Below are positions 52,324-62,832 of a stretch of DNA of 64,000 nucleotides, piece after piece. A program made the translations under genes and the position numbers. Source of the stretch: CAVSRC01 sp963782045 (GTDB taxonomy: Bacteria; Pseudomonadota; Alphaproteobacteria; Rhizobiales; Kaistiaceae); contig CAWAIR010000037.1 in assembly GCA_963782045.1 (NCBI GenBank), positions 992,001 through 1,056,000 of the forward strand, read 5' to 3'. Position 1 is the first letter of the stretch. Each line of letters opens with the position of its first letter. Under the pieces are notes generated by a model. That model searched no databases. It was given only the letters and a program-made list of their open reading frames with translations, and was not told the DNA's origin.

Positions 52324-53667
52324 CTAGCTTCCCGCCACCGTCATGCCCTCGATCGCCACGGTCGGCGCATTGATCGCATAGCGGTAGCTGAGGTCGTTGG
52401 CCGCCCTCAGCGCCCGGAACATCTCGATCAGGTTGCCGGCGATGGTGACCTCGCTCACCGAATGGCCGACTTCGCCCTTTTCGATGACAAAACCGGCGGC
52501 GCCACGGCTGTAGTCGCCGGTGTTCTGGTTGACGCCGTGGCCGATCAGCTCGGTGACGTAGAGGCCGTGGTCGATGGCCGCGATCATCTCCTGCGGCGTC
52601 TGGGTGCCGGGGAGCAGCGTCAGGTTGGTGGAGCCCGGCGACGGATTGCCGCCACGCCGCGAGGCGCGGCCATTGGTGGCAAGGCCGAGCTCGCGCCCAG
52701 TGGCGCTGTCGAGCAGCCAGGTCTTGAGAACCCCGTCGGCCACCAGGTCGAGCGCGGCGGCGGCGACGCCCTCGCCGTCGAAGGGCCGCGAGCCGAGGCC
52801 GCGCGGCCTGAGCGGATCGTCGGTAATGCGGATGTCGGCCGGAAAGAGCTGCTGGCCCATCTTGTCGCGCAGGAAGCTGGTCTTGCGGGCGATGGCGGCG
52901 GCGTTGACGGCGCCCGCCAGATGCCCGACGAGGCCGGGGGCGACGCGCGGATCGTAGACCACGGTGACCCGTCCGGTGGCGATCCGGCGCGGATTCAGGC
53001 GGTGGACGGCGCGCTCGCCGGCATTGCGGCCGATCACTTCCGGATCGGGCAGGTCGGCGCGATAGACCTTGCTCTCGCCGTCGTAGTCGCGCTCCATCGC
53101 CGTGCCGGTGCCGGCGATGGCCGAGGCGCCGAGGCCAAAGCGCGAGCCGAGATAGGAGCCGGAGAAGCCGCCGGAGGTGGCCAGCACCATGCCGCCCAGG
53201 CCCCAATCGGCGCTGGCGCCGCCGGAATTGGTGACGCCGGGGACGGCGCGGGCGGCATCCTCGACCGCGAGCGCGGCTTCGGTCAGCTCGTCGGCCGAGG
53301 GGATGGTCGGGTCGAGCAGGTCGAGGTCGGCAAAGCTGGTGGCGAGCGTCGCCGGCTCGGCCAGTCCGGCGAACCTGTCCTCGGGCGCGACCCTGGCCAT
53401 GGCGACGGCGCGTTCGGCCAGCTCGGTCGGATCGGTGAGCACGTTGGCAGAGACCGTTGCCGAGCGCCGGCCGACGAAGGCGCGCAGGGTGAAGTCGTCG
53501 CCCTCGGCGCGGCGGGTCTCCTCGACCTTGCCGAGCCGCACGTCGACGGACAGGGAAATGCCGCGCACGCAGATCGTATCGGCGGCATCGGCCCCGGCCT
53601 TGCGCGCCGCAGCAACCAGGCGCTCGGCGCGCTCGGTCAAATCTGTCTGGTCGAGCATCTCGGTCAT
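52324..53667 (-). CDS. pmbA: metalloprotease-associated protein PmbA/TldE
   Basis: 447 residues, the usual size. PmbA is the non-catalytic-motif partner of TldD: it lacks HExxxH and carries instead the conserved GLVGHLAGAVNAAAIARKTSFLRDKMGQQLFP and ITDDPLRPRGLGSRPFDGEG. Together the two cleave unfolded peptides in the cytoplasm. tldD stands far away at 12360-13784. In relatives a CysQ-type phosphatase gene often separates pmbA from the DUF4170 gene; none is found here. The ATG at 53667 has TTTTCC nearby rather than a good ribosome site; MTEMLDQ is nevertheless a normal start. Confidence 0.95.
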   Translation of the reverse strand: MTEMLDQTDLTERAERLVAAARKAGADAADTICVRGISLSVDVRLGKVEETRRAEGDDFTLRAFVGRRSATVSANVLTDPTELAERAVAMARVAPEDRFAGLAEPATLATSFADLDLLDPTIPSADELTEAALAVEDAARAVPGVTNSGGASADWGLGGMVLATSGGFSGSYLGSRFGLGASAIAGTGTAMERDYDGESKVYRADLPDPEVIGRNAGERAVHRLNPRRIATGRVTVVYDPRVAPGLVGHLAGAVNAAAIARKTSFLRDKMGQQLFPADIRITDDPLRPRGLGSRPFDGEGVAAAALDLVADGVLKTWLLDSATGRELGLATNGRASRRGGNPSPGSTNLTLLPGTQTPQEMIAAIDHGLYVTELIGHGVNQNTGDYSRGAAGFVIEKGEVGHSVSEVTIAGNLIEMFRALRAANDLSYRYAINAPTVAIEGMTVAGS

Positions 53668-53748
53668 GGATTTTCCTCGGACATTTCGCTCAAGCGCCTG
53701 ATCTAGGCGCTTGCCACGCCGCCAACAAGCTCTCGGCCGGACGGACGA

Positions 53749-55071
53749 TCAGGATTGCGGCGGGCCGACGCGCACGATCGTCAGGTCGTTGTCGGCGAAG
53801 AGGCGTCGGGCCACGCGGCGCACGTCGTCGATGGTGACGGCGGCAATGAGGTCGTTGCGGCGATCGACATAGTCGATGCCACGGCCATCGATCTGGATGC
53901 CGAGAAGCTCGTCGGCGATATCGCCGGAGGTGACGAAGCGTAGCGGGTAGCTGCCGATGAGATAGTCCTTGGCCTTGGCAAGCTCGTCCGCGGTCGGCCC
54001 GTCCTTGGCAAAGCGGGCGATGACCTGCCTGATGAGGGCGATGACCTGGTCGGCCTGGTCGCTGCGCGTTTCGGTGGCGCCGCTGACCGTGCCGGAATGC
54101 TCCAGGGGATCGAGGCTGAGGCTGATCGAATAGGCGAGGCCGCGCTGCTCGCGTACCGCCTTGTAGAGGCGCGACTCGGTGCCGCTGCCGAGGATGTAGG
54201 TGGCAACGACCGCCGGAATCAGATCCGGGTCGCTGCGCGTGATGCCCGGCGTGCTCATGTGGATGACCGCCTGCGGCACCGACAAGGGGACATCGATGGT
54301 GCCGGCGGTCTTCGCCGTCACGTCGGCGACCGGGGCAAGCGTGGCCTTCGCCGGCAGATCGCCAAAGATGCGGTCGACCATGGCGGCCGCGTCCTTGGCG
54401 TCGATGGCGCCGACGATGGCGACCTTGAGGGTGTCGCGCGCAAAGGTCTTCTGGCGAAACGCCTTGAGGTCGGCGACATCGATCGCGGCGACGCTCTCAG
54501 CCGTCCCGGCGATCGCCTGACCGTAGGGATGATGCGGATAGACCGCCTCGCGCATGGTCAGCGACGCCAGCCGGTTGGGGCTGCGCTCGCCGCGCTTGAT
54601 CGAGGTGATGATCTGGGCGCGGATGCGCTCGACCGGCTCGCGGTCGAAGCGTGGCTGGGAGAGCGCCAACTTGAGCAGCCGCGCCGCCTCGTCGCGATTG
54701 GCGGTAAGCGTCCTCAGCGAACCATCGAAGATGTCGCGGCCGGCATCGAAGCTCATGCCGATCGACAGGTCGTCAAGACGTGCCTGGAACTGCTGGCTGT
54801 CAAGATCGCCGGCGCCCTCATCGAGCAGGCCGGAGAGCATGTTGGCGACGCCCGGCTTGTCCACCGGATCCTGCGCCGCGCCGCCCTCAAAGGCGAAGGA
54901 CATGGAGATCAGCGGGATCGTCTGGTCCTCGACCAGCCAGGCGGTGATGCCGCCGGGGGTCACCACCTTCTGGATGTCGATGGCCTCGGCGGCCCAACTC
55001 CACAAGACGGCGATGAAGGCGAGGCCGACGACAGCGGCAGCGCGCGTGGTGCGGTTCGGATGCATGCTCAC
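53749..55071 (-). CDS. M16 peptidase homologue without the zinc motif
   Basis: 440 residues from a GTG that overlaps the upstream stop (GTGA); ATG 55065 is the alternative. A signal peptide (AAAVVGLAFIAVLWSWAAEA) precedes two M16 domains. At the place of HxxEH it reads NMLSGLLDEGAG, so it cannot bind zinc; in paired M16 systems the second member is inactive and helps bind substrate. The later GSGTESRLYKAVREQRGLAYSI is the conserved Arg/Tyr region of the C-terminal domain. It should form a heterodimer with the product of the overlapping gene. Confidence 0.92.
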   Translation of the reverse strand: MSMHPNRTTRAAAVVGLAFIAVLWSWAAEAIDIQKVVTPGGITAWLVEDQTIPLISMSFAFEGGAAQDPVDKPGVANMLSGLLDEGAGDLDSQQFQARLDDLSIGMSFDAGRDIFDGSLRTLTANRDEAARLLKLALSQPRFDREPVERIRAQIITSIKRGERSPNRLASLTMREAVYPHHPYGQAIAGTAESVAAIDVADLKAFRQKTFARDTLKVAIVGAIDAKDAAAMVDRIFGDLPAKATLAPVADVTAKTAGTIDVPLSVPQAVIHMSTPGITRSDPDLIPAVVATYILGSGTESRLYKAVREQRGLAYSISLSLDPLEHSGTVSGATETRSDQADQVIALIRQVIARFAKDGPTADELAKAKDYLIGSYPLRFVTSGDIADELLGIQIDGRGIDYVDRRNDLIAAVTIDDVRRVARRLFADNDLTIVRVGPPQS

Positions 55072-56429
55072 GAGCGCCCCTCCGCCGGCTTGGGCAGCAA
55101 ATAGCCGGTGACCGAATTGCGGGTGGTGAGGTAACGGCGGGCGGCCGCCTGGACCTCGTCGGCGGTAACCGCGTCGATGCGCTCTGGCCACGACTGCACG
55201 TCGGCGAGCGAGTGGCCGGTGGCGAGCGCCGCGCCGACGACGTTGGCGAGGCCGTGCGGGCTGTCCTCGGAATAGATCACGTCGGCGTGCAGACGTTGCT
55301 TGGCGCGGGCGAGCTGTTCATCGGTGACGCCCTTGTCGACCACTTCGGCAATGACCTTGTCGAATGCCGTGCCGAGTTGCTCGACGGTCGTGTCGCCGCG
55401 CGGCGTGGCATAGAGGCTGAAGGCGGAGGCGCCGATGGGGTTGGGGTCATAGCCGGCGCCGACGCCGGCGGCGATGCCCTGCCCGACCACGAGCTGGCGG
55501 TAGAGCATGCCGGTCGAGCCGCCGTCGAGCACATCGGCCAAGACGTCGAGCGCCTCGGCCTCTCCCGGCTTGCCGGTGCGCTCGGAGGGGACGAGGTAGA
55601 GCCGGCGGAAGCTCGGCTGGGTCACGCGCGCGTCGGTGAGCGTCACCAGACGGGCGGCATCGGCGGGCGGCTCATTGAGGCGCACGCGCGGCGGCGGATT
55701 GGCGCGCCGGGCGAGCTTGCCGTAGGTCTCCTCGGCAAGCGTCTTCACCTCATCCTCGGTGACGTCGCCGGCGACGACCACGATGGCGTTGTTGGGCGTG
55801 TAATACTTGTCATAGAAGGCGAGCGCATCGGCGCGGTCGAGGGTGGCCATCTCGCTGGCCCAGCCGATGGTCGGGATGCGGTAGTGGCTGTTGGTATAGA
55901 GCGAGGCATCCATCGCCACGCCGAGACGGGCGCCCGGGCTGTTGTCGATACGCATGCCGCGCTCTTCCAGGATCACCTGGCGCTCGGGCAGGAGCGCGGC
56001 GTCGGTGATCTGAAGGTTAGCCATGCGATCGGCCTCGAACTGCATCATCAGCTTGAGGTGCTGCTTGGCCACCGTCTGGTGGTAGGCGGTGTAGTCCTCG
56101 GTGGTGAAGGCGTTGTCGTCGCCGCCGACCGCCTCGACCCGCGCCGAGAATTCACCCTGGGGATGGGTGCTGGTGCCCTTGAACATCAGGTGCTCGAGAA
56201 AGTGGGCGATGCCCGACTTGCCGGGCGGATCGTCGGCGGCGCCGACCTTGTACCACACCATGTGGGTGACGACCGGGGCGCGATGGTCGGGGATGACGAC
56301 GACCTGGAGCCCGTTGGCAAGGGTGAAGGTGACGGCGCTGGCGGCAAATTTCGGCGCATCCGCGGCCTCTGCCGAGGCGGCAAAAGCCAGGAACAGCGCG
56401 GCAAGGGCGGCGGCCGCCGCGCGTTTCAT
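55068..56429 (-). CDS. active M16 (pitrilysin-family) zinc peptidase
   Basis: About 453 residues with a signal peptide (AAAAALAALFLAFAASAEA). The catalytic HFLEHLMFKGT has the HxxEH pair with the third ligand some 70 residues later (ERQVILEERGM). It is predicted to cut peptides in the periplasm. Starts are unsure: ATG 56429 fits the signal peptide, while a TTG at 56441 has GGAGG five bases upstream and ATG 56453 is also possible. The stop overlaps the second peptidase gene by 4 bp, so an active-inactive pair is made together. Confidence 0.93.
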   Translation of the reverse strand: MKRAAAAALAALFLAFAASAEAADAPKFAASAVTFTLANGLQVVVIPDHRAPVVTHMVWYKVGAADDPPGKSGIAHFLEHLMFKGTSTHPQGEFSARVEAVGGDDNAFTTEDYTAYHQTVAKQHLKLMMQFEADRMANLQITDAALLPERQVILEERGMRIDNSPGARLGVAMDASLYTNSHYRIPTIGWASEMATLDRADALAFYDKYYTPNNAIVVVAGDVTEDEVKTLAEETYGKLARRANPPPRVRLNEPPADAARLVTLTDARVTQPSFRRLYLVPSERTGKPGEAEALDVLADVLDGGSTGMLYRQLVVGQGIAAGVGAGYDPNPIGASAFSLYATPRGDTTVEQLGTAFDKVIAEVVDKGVTDEQLARAKQRLHADVIYSEDSPHGLANVVGAALATGHSLADVQSWPERIDAVTADEVQAAARRYLTTRNSVTGYLLPKPAEGRS

Positions 56430-56504
56430 GGGTGGGGTCAAGCGTTCCTCCATGCCACGACGATCGCGGCGGGTGCCGCCGGACATATAGCGGAAGTCCG
56501 GTTC

Positions 56505-57071
56505 CTATCCAGCCACCGGGCCGTTTGAGAAGAAGACGATCTCAGTGTCGGCAATGTGGCGCCGGTCGATGACGGCAAGCCCGGCGACCGGGGCAATCTC
56601 GGCGGAGCCGGCCTCCTCGAGGACGACGAGCGCACCCGGCTTGAGCCAGCCGCCGGCAAGCGCCGAGGCAAGCGCCTGCTCGCCGAGGCCCTTGCCGTAG
56701 GGCGGATCGGCGAAGACGAGGTCGAAGGGCGCCACCGTGCCGGCCGGCCCCAGACGCGTGGCATCGCGGCGGAAGACGCGGGTGCGGCCGGTGAGCCCCA
56801 GCGCCTCGATATTGGCGCGGATAGCGGCGCGTGCGGCCACCGCCTCCTCGACGAAGAGGGCAAAGGCGGCGCCGCGCGACACTGCCTCGAGGCCGAGCGC
56901 ACCCGTCCCGGCGAAGAGATCGAGCACGCGGGCGCCGGCGAGGCGGTCGCCATGGCCGTGGACGAGGATGTCGAAGATCGTCTGGCGCAGGCGGTCGGCG
57001 GTCGGCCGGGTGTCGCGGCCGGAGGGGGCGGCGAGCGCGCGGCCGCGAAACTCACCGCCGACGATGCGCAC
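56505..57071 (-). CDS. rsmD: 16S rRNA (guanine966-N2)-methyltransferase
   Basis: 188 residues from a GTG. It methylates G966 of 16S rRNA. The typical start VRIVGGEFRGRALAAPSGRDTRPTADRLRQTIFDIL is complete, the SAM loop reads LDLFAGTGALGLEAVSRGA near residue 52 and the catalytic DPPYGKG near residue 122. The start overlaps the end of the rluB-like gene by 20 bp, so the two are coupled and both serve ribosome modification. Longer upstream readings are shadows of that gene. Confidence 0.95.
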   Translation of the reverse strand: MRIVGGEFRGRALAAPSGRDTRPTADRLRQTIFDILVHGHGDRLAGARVLDLFAGTGALGLEAVSRGAAFALFVEEAVAARAAIRANIEALGLTGRTRVFRRDATRLGPAGTVAPFDLVFADPPYGKGLGEQALASALAGGWLKPGALVVLEEAGSAEIAPVAGLAVIDRRHIADTEIVFFSNGPVAG

Positions 57072-57948
57072 GGCCCTCTCTCCTTGGCGGCGTGCCACGC
57101 TTGGTCGCCTTGGCCGGCCCGGCGCGCTTGGCCGCCGGCGGCGGCTCGGGCTTCGGTGCCGGCCGCAGCGGTGCGGTGAAATCGGCATGGGCCGCCGCCG
57201 CGAGCTTGACGCCCAACTGGTCGCGGAGCACGCGCCCGCGGATCTCGACCACCGCGCCCGGCTGCAGCTCGCCGAGCTGAAACGGCCCATAGGAGATGCG
57301 GATCAGCCGCGTCGTGGTGAGGCCGAGAGAGCCGAGCAGGCGCTTGACCTCGCGGTTCTTGCCTTCGCGCAAGGCCAGCGTCAGCCAGTGATTGCTGCCC
57401 TGACTGCGGTCGAGGGTGGCTTCGACGGGGCCATAGACGATGCCCTCGACGGTGGCGCCCTCGGCGAGCCTGTCGAGGGCGTCCTTGGGCATGTCGCCAT
57501 GGGCGCGCACGCGGTAGCGGCGCAGCCACCCGGTCGACGGCAGTTCGAGCAGGCGGGCGAGGCCGCCGTCGTTGGTCAGCAGCAGCAGGCCCTCGGTGTT
57601 GATGTCGAGACGGCCGACGGCAACGACACGCGGCACCTCGGGCGGCAGCGCCGCGAACACCGTCGGCCGGGCCTGCGGGTCGCGCGCCGTGGTGACCAGT
57701 CCCTTCGGCTTGTGATAGAGCCACAGCCGCGTGCGCTCGCGCCCCGGCAGCGTGACGCCATCGACGGCGATGCGATCCTCGGCGCCGACATTGACGGCGG
57801 GCGAGGTGAGCACGCGGCCGTTGACGGCGACACGGCCGTCGGCGATCCAGCGCTCGGCGTCGCGGCGCGAGCAGAGGCCGGCGCGGGCGATCACCTTGGC
57901 GATGCGCTCGCCGGTGGCGGCCTTGTCGGCCTCTTTCGGTGCGTTCAT
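57052..57948 (-). CDS. RluB/RsuA-family pseudouridine synthase
   Basis: 298 residues from an ATG at 57948. An S4 domain at the N-terminus (RIAKVIARAGLCSRRDAERWI) is followed by the synthase domain with the catalytic Asp in VGRLDINTEGLLLLTNDG near residue 105 and RKVF-like KNREVKRLLGSLGL near 180. The Pro/Lys/Arg-rich tail of about 50 residues is normal for the RluB group in this order. It converts a uridine of 23S or 16S rRNA to pseudouridine; RluB (U2605) is most likely. rsmD overlaps its end. Confidence 0.92.
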   Translation of the reverse strand: MNAPKEADKAATGERIAKVIARAGLCSRRDAERWIADGRVAVNGRVLTSPAVNVGAEDRIAVDGVTLPGRERTRLWLYHKPKGLVTTARDPQARPTVFAALPPEVPRVVAVGRLDINTEGLLLLTNDGGLARLLELPSTGWLRRYRVRAHGDMPKDALDRLAEGATVEGIVYGPVEATLDRSQGSNHWLTLALREGKNREVKRLLGSLGLTTTRLIRISYGPFQLGELQPGAVVEIRGRVLRDQLGVKLAAAAHADFTAPLRPAPKPEPPPAAKRAGPAKATKRGTPPRREGRAHRRR

Positions 57949-58000
57949 GACGCCGGTGATTAGCAGAGCGCGCGGCGGCAAGCGAGCGGAGGCGGCAGGG

Positions 58001-58450
58001 GTGGCAGGCGAATCAAGCCCGATGGAGATGGCGATCGAGGAAGCGCGCGCAGCGGCGGGCCGCGGCGAGGTGCCGATTGGCGCGGTGATCATGCGCGACG
58101 GCGTGTTGCTGTCACGGGCGGGCAACCGCACCATCGAGCAGGACGACCCGACGGCACACGCCGAAATGCTGGCGATCCGGGAAGCCGCCGCACGCGTCGG
58201 CTCGCAGCGGCTCGCCGATGCCGATCTCTACGTGACGCTGGAGCCCTGCGCCATGTGCGCGGCGGCGATTTCCTTCGCGCGCATCCGCCGGCTCTATTTC
58301 GGCGCGGACGACCAGAAGAGCGGCGCGGTGGAAAGCGGGGTGCGCTTCTTCGCCGATCCGACCTGTCACCACGTGCCGGACGTCTACAGCGGCATGGCGG
58401 GAGACGAGGCGGCGGCGCTGCTCAGGGAGTTCTTCAGGTCCCGCCGTTAG
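58001..58450 (+). CDS. tadA: tRNA adenosine(34) deaminase
   Basis: 149 residues. TadA makes inosine at the wobble position of tRNA-Arg(ACG). The zinc site is complete: HAEMLAIREAA (His and the proton-shuttle Glu, near residue 58) and PCAMCAAAISFARI (two Cys, near 88). The start is put at the GTG 58001 because GGAGG lies eight bases before it, giving VAGESSPMEMAIEEARAAA; the ATG at 58022 is the alternative. Its end overlaps the convergent lipoprotein gene by 17 bp. It is divergent from the rluB-like gene. Confidence 0.95.
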   Translation: MAGESSPMEMAIEEARAAAGRGEVPIGAVIMRDGVLLSRAGNRTIEQDDPTAHAEMLAIREAAARVGSQRLADADLYVTLEPCAMCAAAISFARIRRLYFGADDQKSGAVESGVRFFADPTCHHVPDVYSGMAGDEAAALLREFFRSRR

Positions 58451-59183
58451 CCGACGCGGTGCCCGAGGCGGTGCTGGTGGTGTCCGGAGTCACGCTGTCG
58501 GTCGCCGGTGACGCCTTCTCCCACGGCCAGCGGAATTTCTTCTGCGCCGCCTTCTTGTCAAACACGACCGGAGCGTTGGGGTCGGGCATGCGATAGTCAC
58601 TGGGCGGATCGGTCAGATAGCGGCGGATCGGCTTGCCGTTCTCGTCGACGGCAACCTGGCCATTGGCCCGGGCGAACAGCTTCTTCGCCGCCTCGTTCTG
58701 CGTGGCGGTGCTGTGAGCCTGATCCCCCCGCTCGGTATCGGTCATGCCCGCGTTGACAAGCGTCTGATTCGGCTGGCGCCCGGAGTCGGTCGACTCCGGC
58801 AGGCGGAAGCCCGGATCGCGACACTCGGGCCTGATCTTGTTGGCCTGGTCGGCGCAGAACTTCTCGCGAGCGGCGACGTCTGCCCTGAAGCGCTTTGCCT
58901 CGGCATCGGGATCTTTCGGCCAGTTGGCGGCAACCGCCTGCTTGTCGCTGTCCGGCGGCGGCAACGGCGCCCCGGGGGGCGGCGGCACCAGGCCGGGCCG
59001 CGGGGCGAACTGGATGTTGTCCTGCTTGGGCGAAGCAAGATCCGCGATGCCGGCAAGATCCTGGATGGTCTGCATGCCGACCGGCGTGCCGGTGCCATAG
59101 GTCGTCTGGGTGCAGGCCCCCAACCCGATGGCCAAAGTCGCGGCCGCAACGCCGATACAAACGGACCGAATCGAACCTGTCAT
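58434..59183 (-). CDS. hypothetical lipoprotein
   Basis: 249 residues. The start ATG at 59183 gives a signal sequence with lipobox IGLGAC (Cys near residue 24), so it should be lipidated. The mature part has no recognised domain; it is rich in Pro, Asp and Ala, with VPPPPGAPLPPPDSD after the anchor. A conserved-looking middle (REKFCADQANKIRPECRDPGF, two Cys) and a C-terminal RRYLTDPPSDYRMPDPNAP follow. Similar proteins occur in this order without known function. It is convergent to tadA. Confidence 0.8.
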   Translation of the reverse strand: MTGSIRSVCIGVAAATLAIGLGACTQTTYGTGTPVGMQTIQDLAGIADLASPKQDNIQFAPRPGLVPPPPGAPLPPPDSDKQAVAANWPKDPDAEAKRFRADVAAREKFCADQANKIRPECRDPGFRLPESTDSGRQPNQTLVNAGMTDTERGDQAHSTATQNEAAKKLFARANGQVAVDENGKPIRRYLTDPPSDYRMPDPNAPVVFDKKAAQKKFRWPWEKASPATDSVTPDTTSTASGTASANGGT

Positions 59184-59312
59184 GACACCCGCTATCCGTG
59201 GCCGGCTCGCCCAGCGTGCCAAAGCCACTCTCCTGGCAGACAATCGGGGCGAAAATCCGGTCGATATGGCGCTTGTCCTATCCGAAATGAGCATCCGGGA
59301 CAACAGACGCCC

Positions 59313-60308
59313 TCAAACCCCAACCTCCGCCAGCGCCCGGTCGAGGCCGCCGCCCGGGCCGGCAGTGGCCTGGACGGCCCTGGCAGCGGCCGAATCGGCG
59401 TCCATCGCCGCGATCAGCTCCTTCGCCGAAGCGAACTTCTTCTCCGCCCTCAGCCAAGCCAGGAAGCTGACGGCCAGCGTCTTGCCGTAGAGATCGCCGG
59501 CGAAATCGAACAGGTGGACCTCGAGCAGGGGCGCGCCGTTGTCGAAGGTCGGGCGGCGGCCGTAGCTGGCGACGCCATCGCGCTCGGCGCCGTCGGGGGT
59601 GCGCACCCGCACGGCGTAGATGCCCTGGGCAAGACCGCAATCCGGCACCGGCAGGTTGGCGGTGGGATAGCCGAGTTCGCGGCCGCGCCGCTCGCCGCCG
59701 ACGACGGTTCCGATGACGAACCAGCGATAGCCAAGCAGGCGGTTGGCGCGCGCGATGTCGCCCTCGGCCAGCGCCTGACGGATATCGGTCGAGGCGAAGA
59801 GGACGCCGTCGGCTTCACCCACCGGCTTGACCACTTCGACGGCAAAGCCCAGACGTGCGCCCGCCTCGCGCAGCATGTCGGGGGTTCCCGAGCGGCCCTT
59901 GCCGAAGTGGAAGTCGTAGCCGACCACCGCGCCCTTGAGGGCCAGCCCGTCGCTGAGGATGGTGTTGACGAAATCCTCCGCGGGCGTGGCGGCGAAGGCG
60001 CGGTCGAAGGCGACGACGACCAGGCCGTCGATGCCGAGCGCCGCCAGCAGGCGCGCCTTGGCGTCGATCGGCGTCAGCCGGGAGACGGGAGTTTCCGGAC
60101 GAAAGACGGTGCGCGGATGGGGCTCGAAGGTCAGCGCCACCGCCGGCACCGACAGGCGCGTTGCCTCGGCGCGGGCATGGCCGAGCAGCGCCTGATGGCC
60201 CTGGTGGACGCCATCGAAATTGCCCACCGCGACCACCCCGCCGCGGAGCGCGCCGGGGATGCGATCGAGCGGATAGGGCACGAGCGGCGGCCGCCCGGCG
60301 CGGGTCAC
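59313..60308 (-). CDS. ribF: bifunctional riboflavin kinase/FAD synthetase
   Basis: 331 residues from a GTG that overlaps the HAD gene stop (GTGA). The N-terminal adenylyltransferase domain has VAVGNFDGVHQGHQALL with the nucleotidyltransferase GxHxGH-like motif and later RLGYRW-type sequence; the C-terminal kinase domain begins near residue 205 with GYPTANLPVP. The enzyme makes FMN then FAD. Paired with ribB at 31569 it covers the first and last steps of flavin synthesis in this window. The long open frame to 60806 is a shadow. Confidence 0.95.
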   Translation of the reverse strand: MTRAGRPPLVPYPLDRIPGALRGGVVAVGNFDGVHQGHQALLGHARAEATRLSVPAVALTFEPHPRTVFRPETPVSRLTPIDAKARLLAALGIDGLVVVAFDRAFAATPAEDFVNTILSDGLALKGAVVGYDFHFGKGRSGTPDMLREAGARLGFAVEVVKPVGEADGVLFASTDIRQALAEGDIARANRLLGYRWFVIGTVVGGERRGRELGYPTANLPVPDCGLAQGIYAVRVRTPDGAERDGVASYGRRPTFDNGAPLLEVHLFDFAGDLYGKTLAVSFLAWLRAEKKFASAKELIAAMDADSAAARAVQATAGPGGGLDRALAEVGV

Positions 60309-61195
60309 GATCCGCTCTCCCAGACGAGGCGCGGGATGACGGCGCGGGCGCCGAGCCCGGCCTCCGCCAGGTTGGCACGGACCTTGGCGAGATCGGGGGC
60401 GTCGCGCGCGCCGAAATCGGCAGCGTGAATGCCGCCGGTGACGAAGAGCACGTCGAACCCCTGCCCGACCGCGCCGCGCACGTCCGTTTCGAAGCCGTCG
60501 CCGATGGCCAGCACCGACTGCGGAGCCACCTCGTCGCCGACGATGCCGGCAATGCGCTCGAGCGCCATGGCGTAGACCGGCGCGTAGGGCTTGCCGATGA
60601 GGATCGCTTCGCCGCCGAGTTCGCGGTAGCGCGCGGCGAGCGCACCGGCGCACCACACCAGCCGGCCGCCGCGCTCGACCACGATGTCCGGGTTGGCACA
60701 GAGCATCGGCACGGCGCGCGCCCGCCAATCGGCCATGCGTGCCTGATAATCGTCGGGAGTCTCGGTCTCGTCGTCGAACAGGCCGGTGCACGAGACGAGG
60801 TCGCACGACCGCTCGTCGACGAAGGTCAGCGGCAGGCCATCATAGATCGGCCGGTCACGCTCGGGACCGAGATGGAAGACGCGGGCGCCGGGTTTCCCGG
60901 CCAACACCTCGTGCGTCGCATCGCCGGAGGTCAGGATGTCGTCGTAGGCGTCCCGGGACACGCCGAAGCTGTCGAGCAGGCTGGCGACATCCGCCTTCGG
61001 CCGCGGCGCGTTGGTGATGAGAAGGACGGCGCCGCCCCCGGCGCGGTAACGGACAAGCGCATCAACGGCCGACGGATGCGCGCGCGCGCCGTCGTGGACG
61101 ACGCCCCAGACGTCGCACAGCAACGCCCGGTAGGCGGGGGCAAGTTCGGCCAGGCCGGTCGCGAAGGCGGGCGTCGCAGTGTTCGTCACGCGCAC
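60305..61195 (-). CDS. TIGR01459-type HAD hydrolase
   Basis: 296 residues. A HAD phosphatase with cap module: the first motif reads LLCDVWGVVHDG, the second TNAPRPK and the last GDGFETDVRGA. This combination (DVWGVVHDG) is that of the TIGR01459 group, a HAD-superfamily IIA phosphatase family of alphaproteobacteria with unknown substrate. In related genomes it often stands directly before ribF, as here, so it may act in flavin or nucleotide metabolism. The divergent sigma-54 activator gene starts about 140 bp to the right. Confidence 0.93.
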   Translation of the reverse strand: MRVTNTATPAFATGLAELAPAYRALLCDVWGVVHDGARAHPSAVDALVRYRAGGGAVLLITNAPRPKADVASLLDSFGVSRDAYDDILTSGDATHEVLAGKPGARVFHLGPERDRPIYDGLPLTFVDERSCDLVSCTGLFDDETETPDDYQARMADWRARAVPMLCANPDIVVERGGRLVWCAGALAARYRELGGEAILIGKPYAPVYAMALERIAGIVGDEVAPQSVLAIGDGFETDVRGAVGQGFDVLFVTGGIHAADFGARDAPDLAKVRANLAEAGLGARAVIPRLVWESGS

Positions 61196-61336
61196 CGCCT
61201 ATGGGCTTGCCGTCTCACGGTCAAGAGGGGAACCGCGCCATTCGCTCGAGCCCGGCTGCGGCAAAGCATACCGTTTGTTTACCGTGTTGGCCGACAGTCG
61301 TTGTCGATCGTTCCAGGGTGACGGGTCGCCGGGGTC

Positions 61337-62734
<1,398 letters not shown>

Positions 62735-62832
62735 GCCGGCCGGTTTCGGCCGAATGCGGCGGTCCGCGGCTTGCATGATGGCGCCGGGGGTCGGATCATG
62801 GTGCTTGCGGTGCTGAGGTCAGGGGACAGAAC

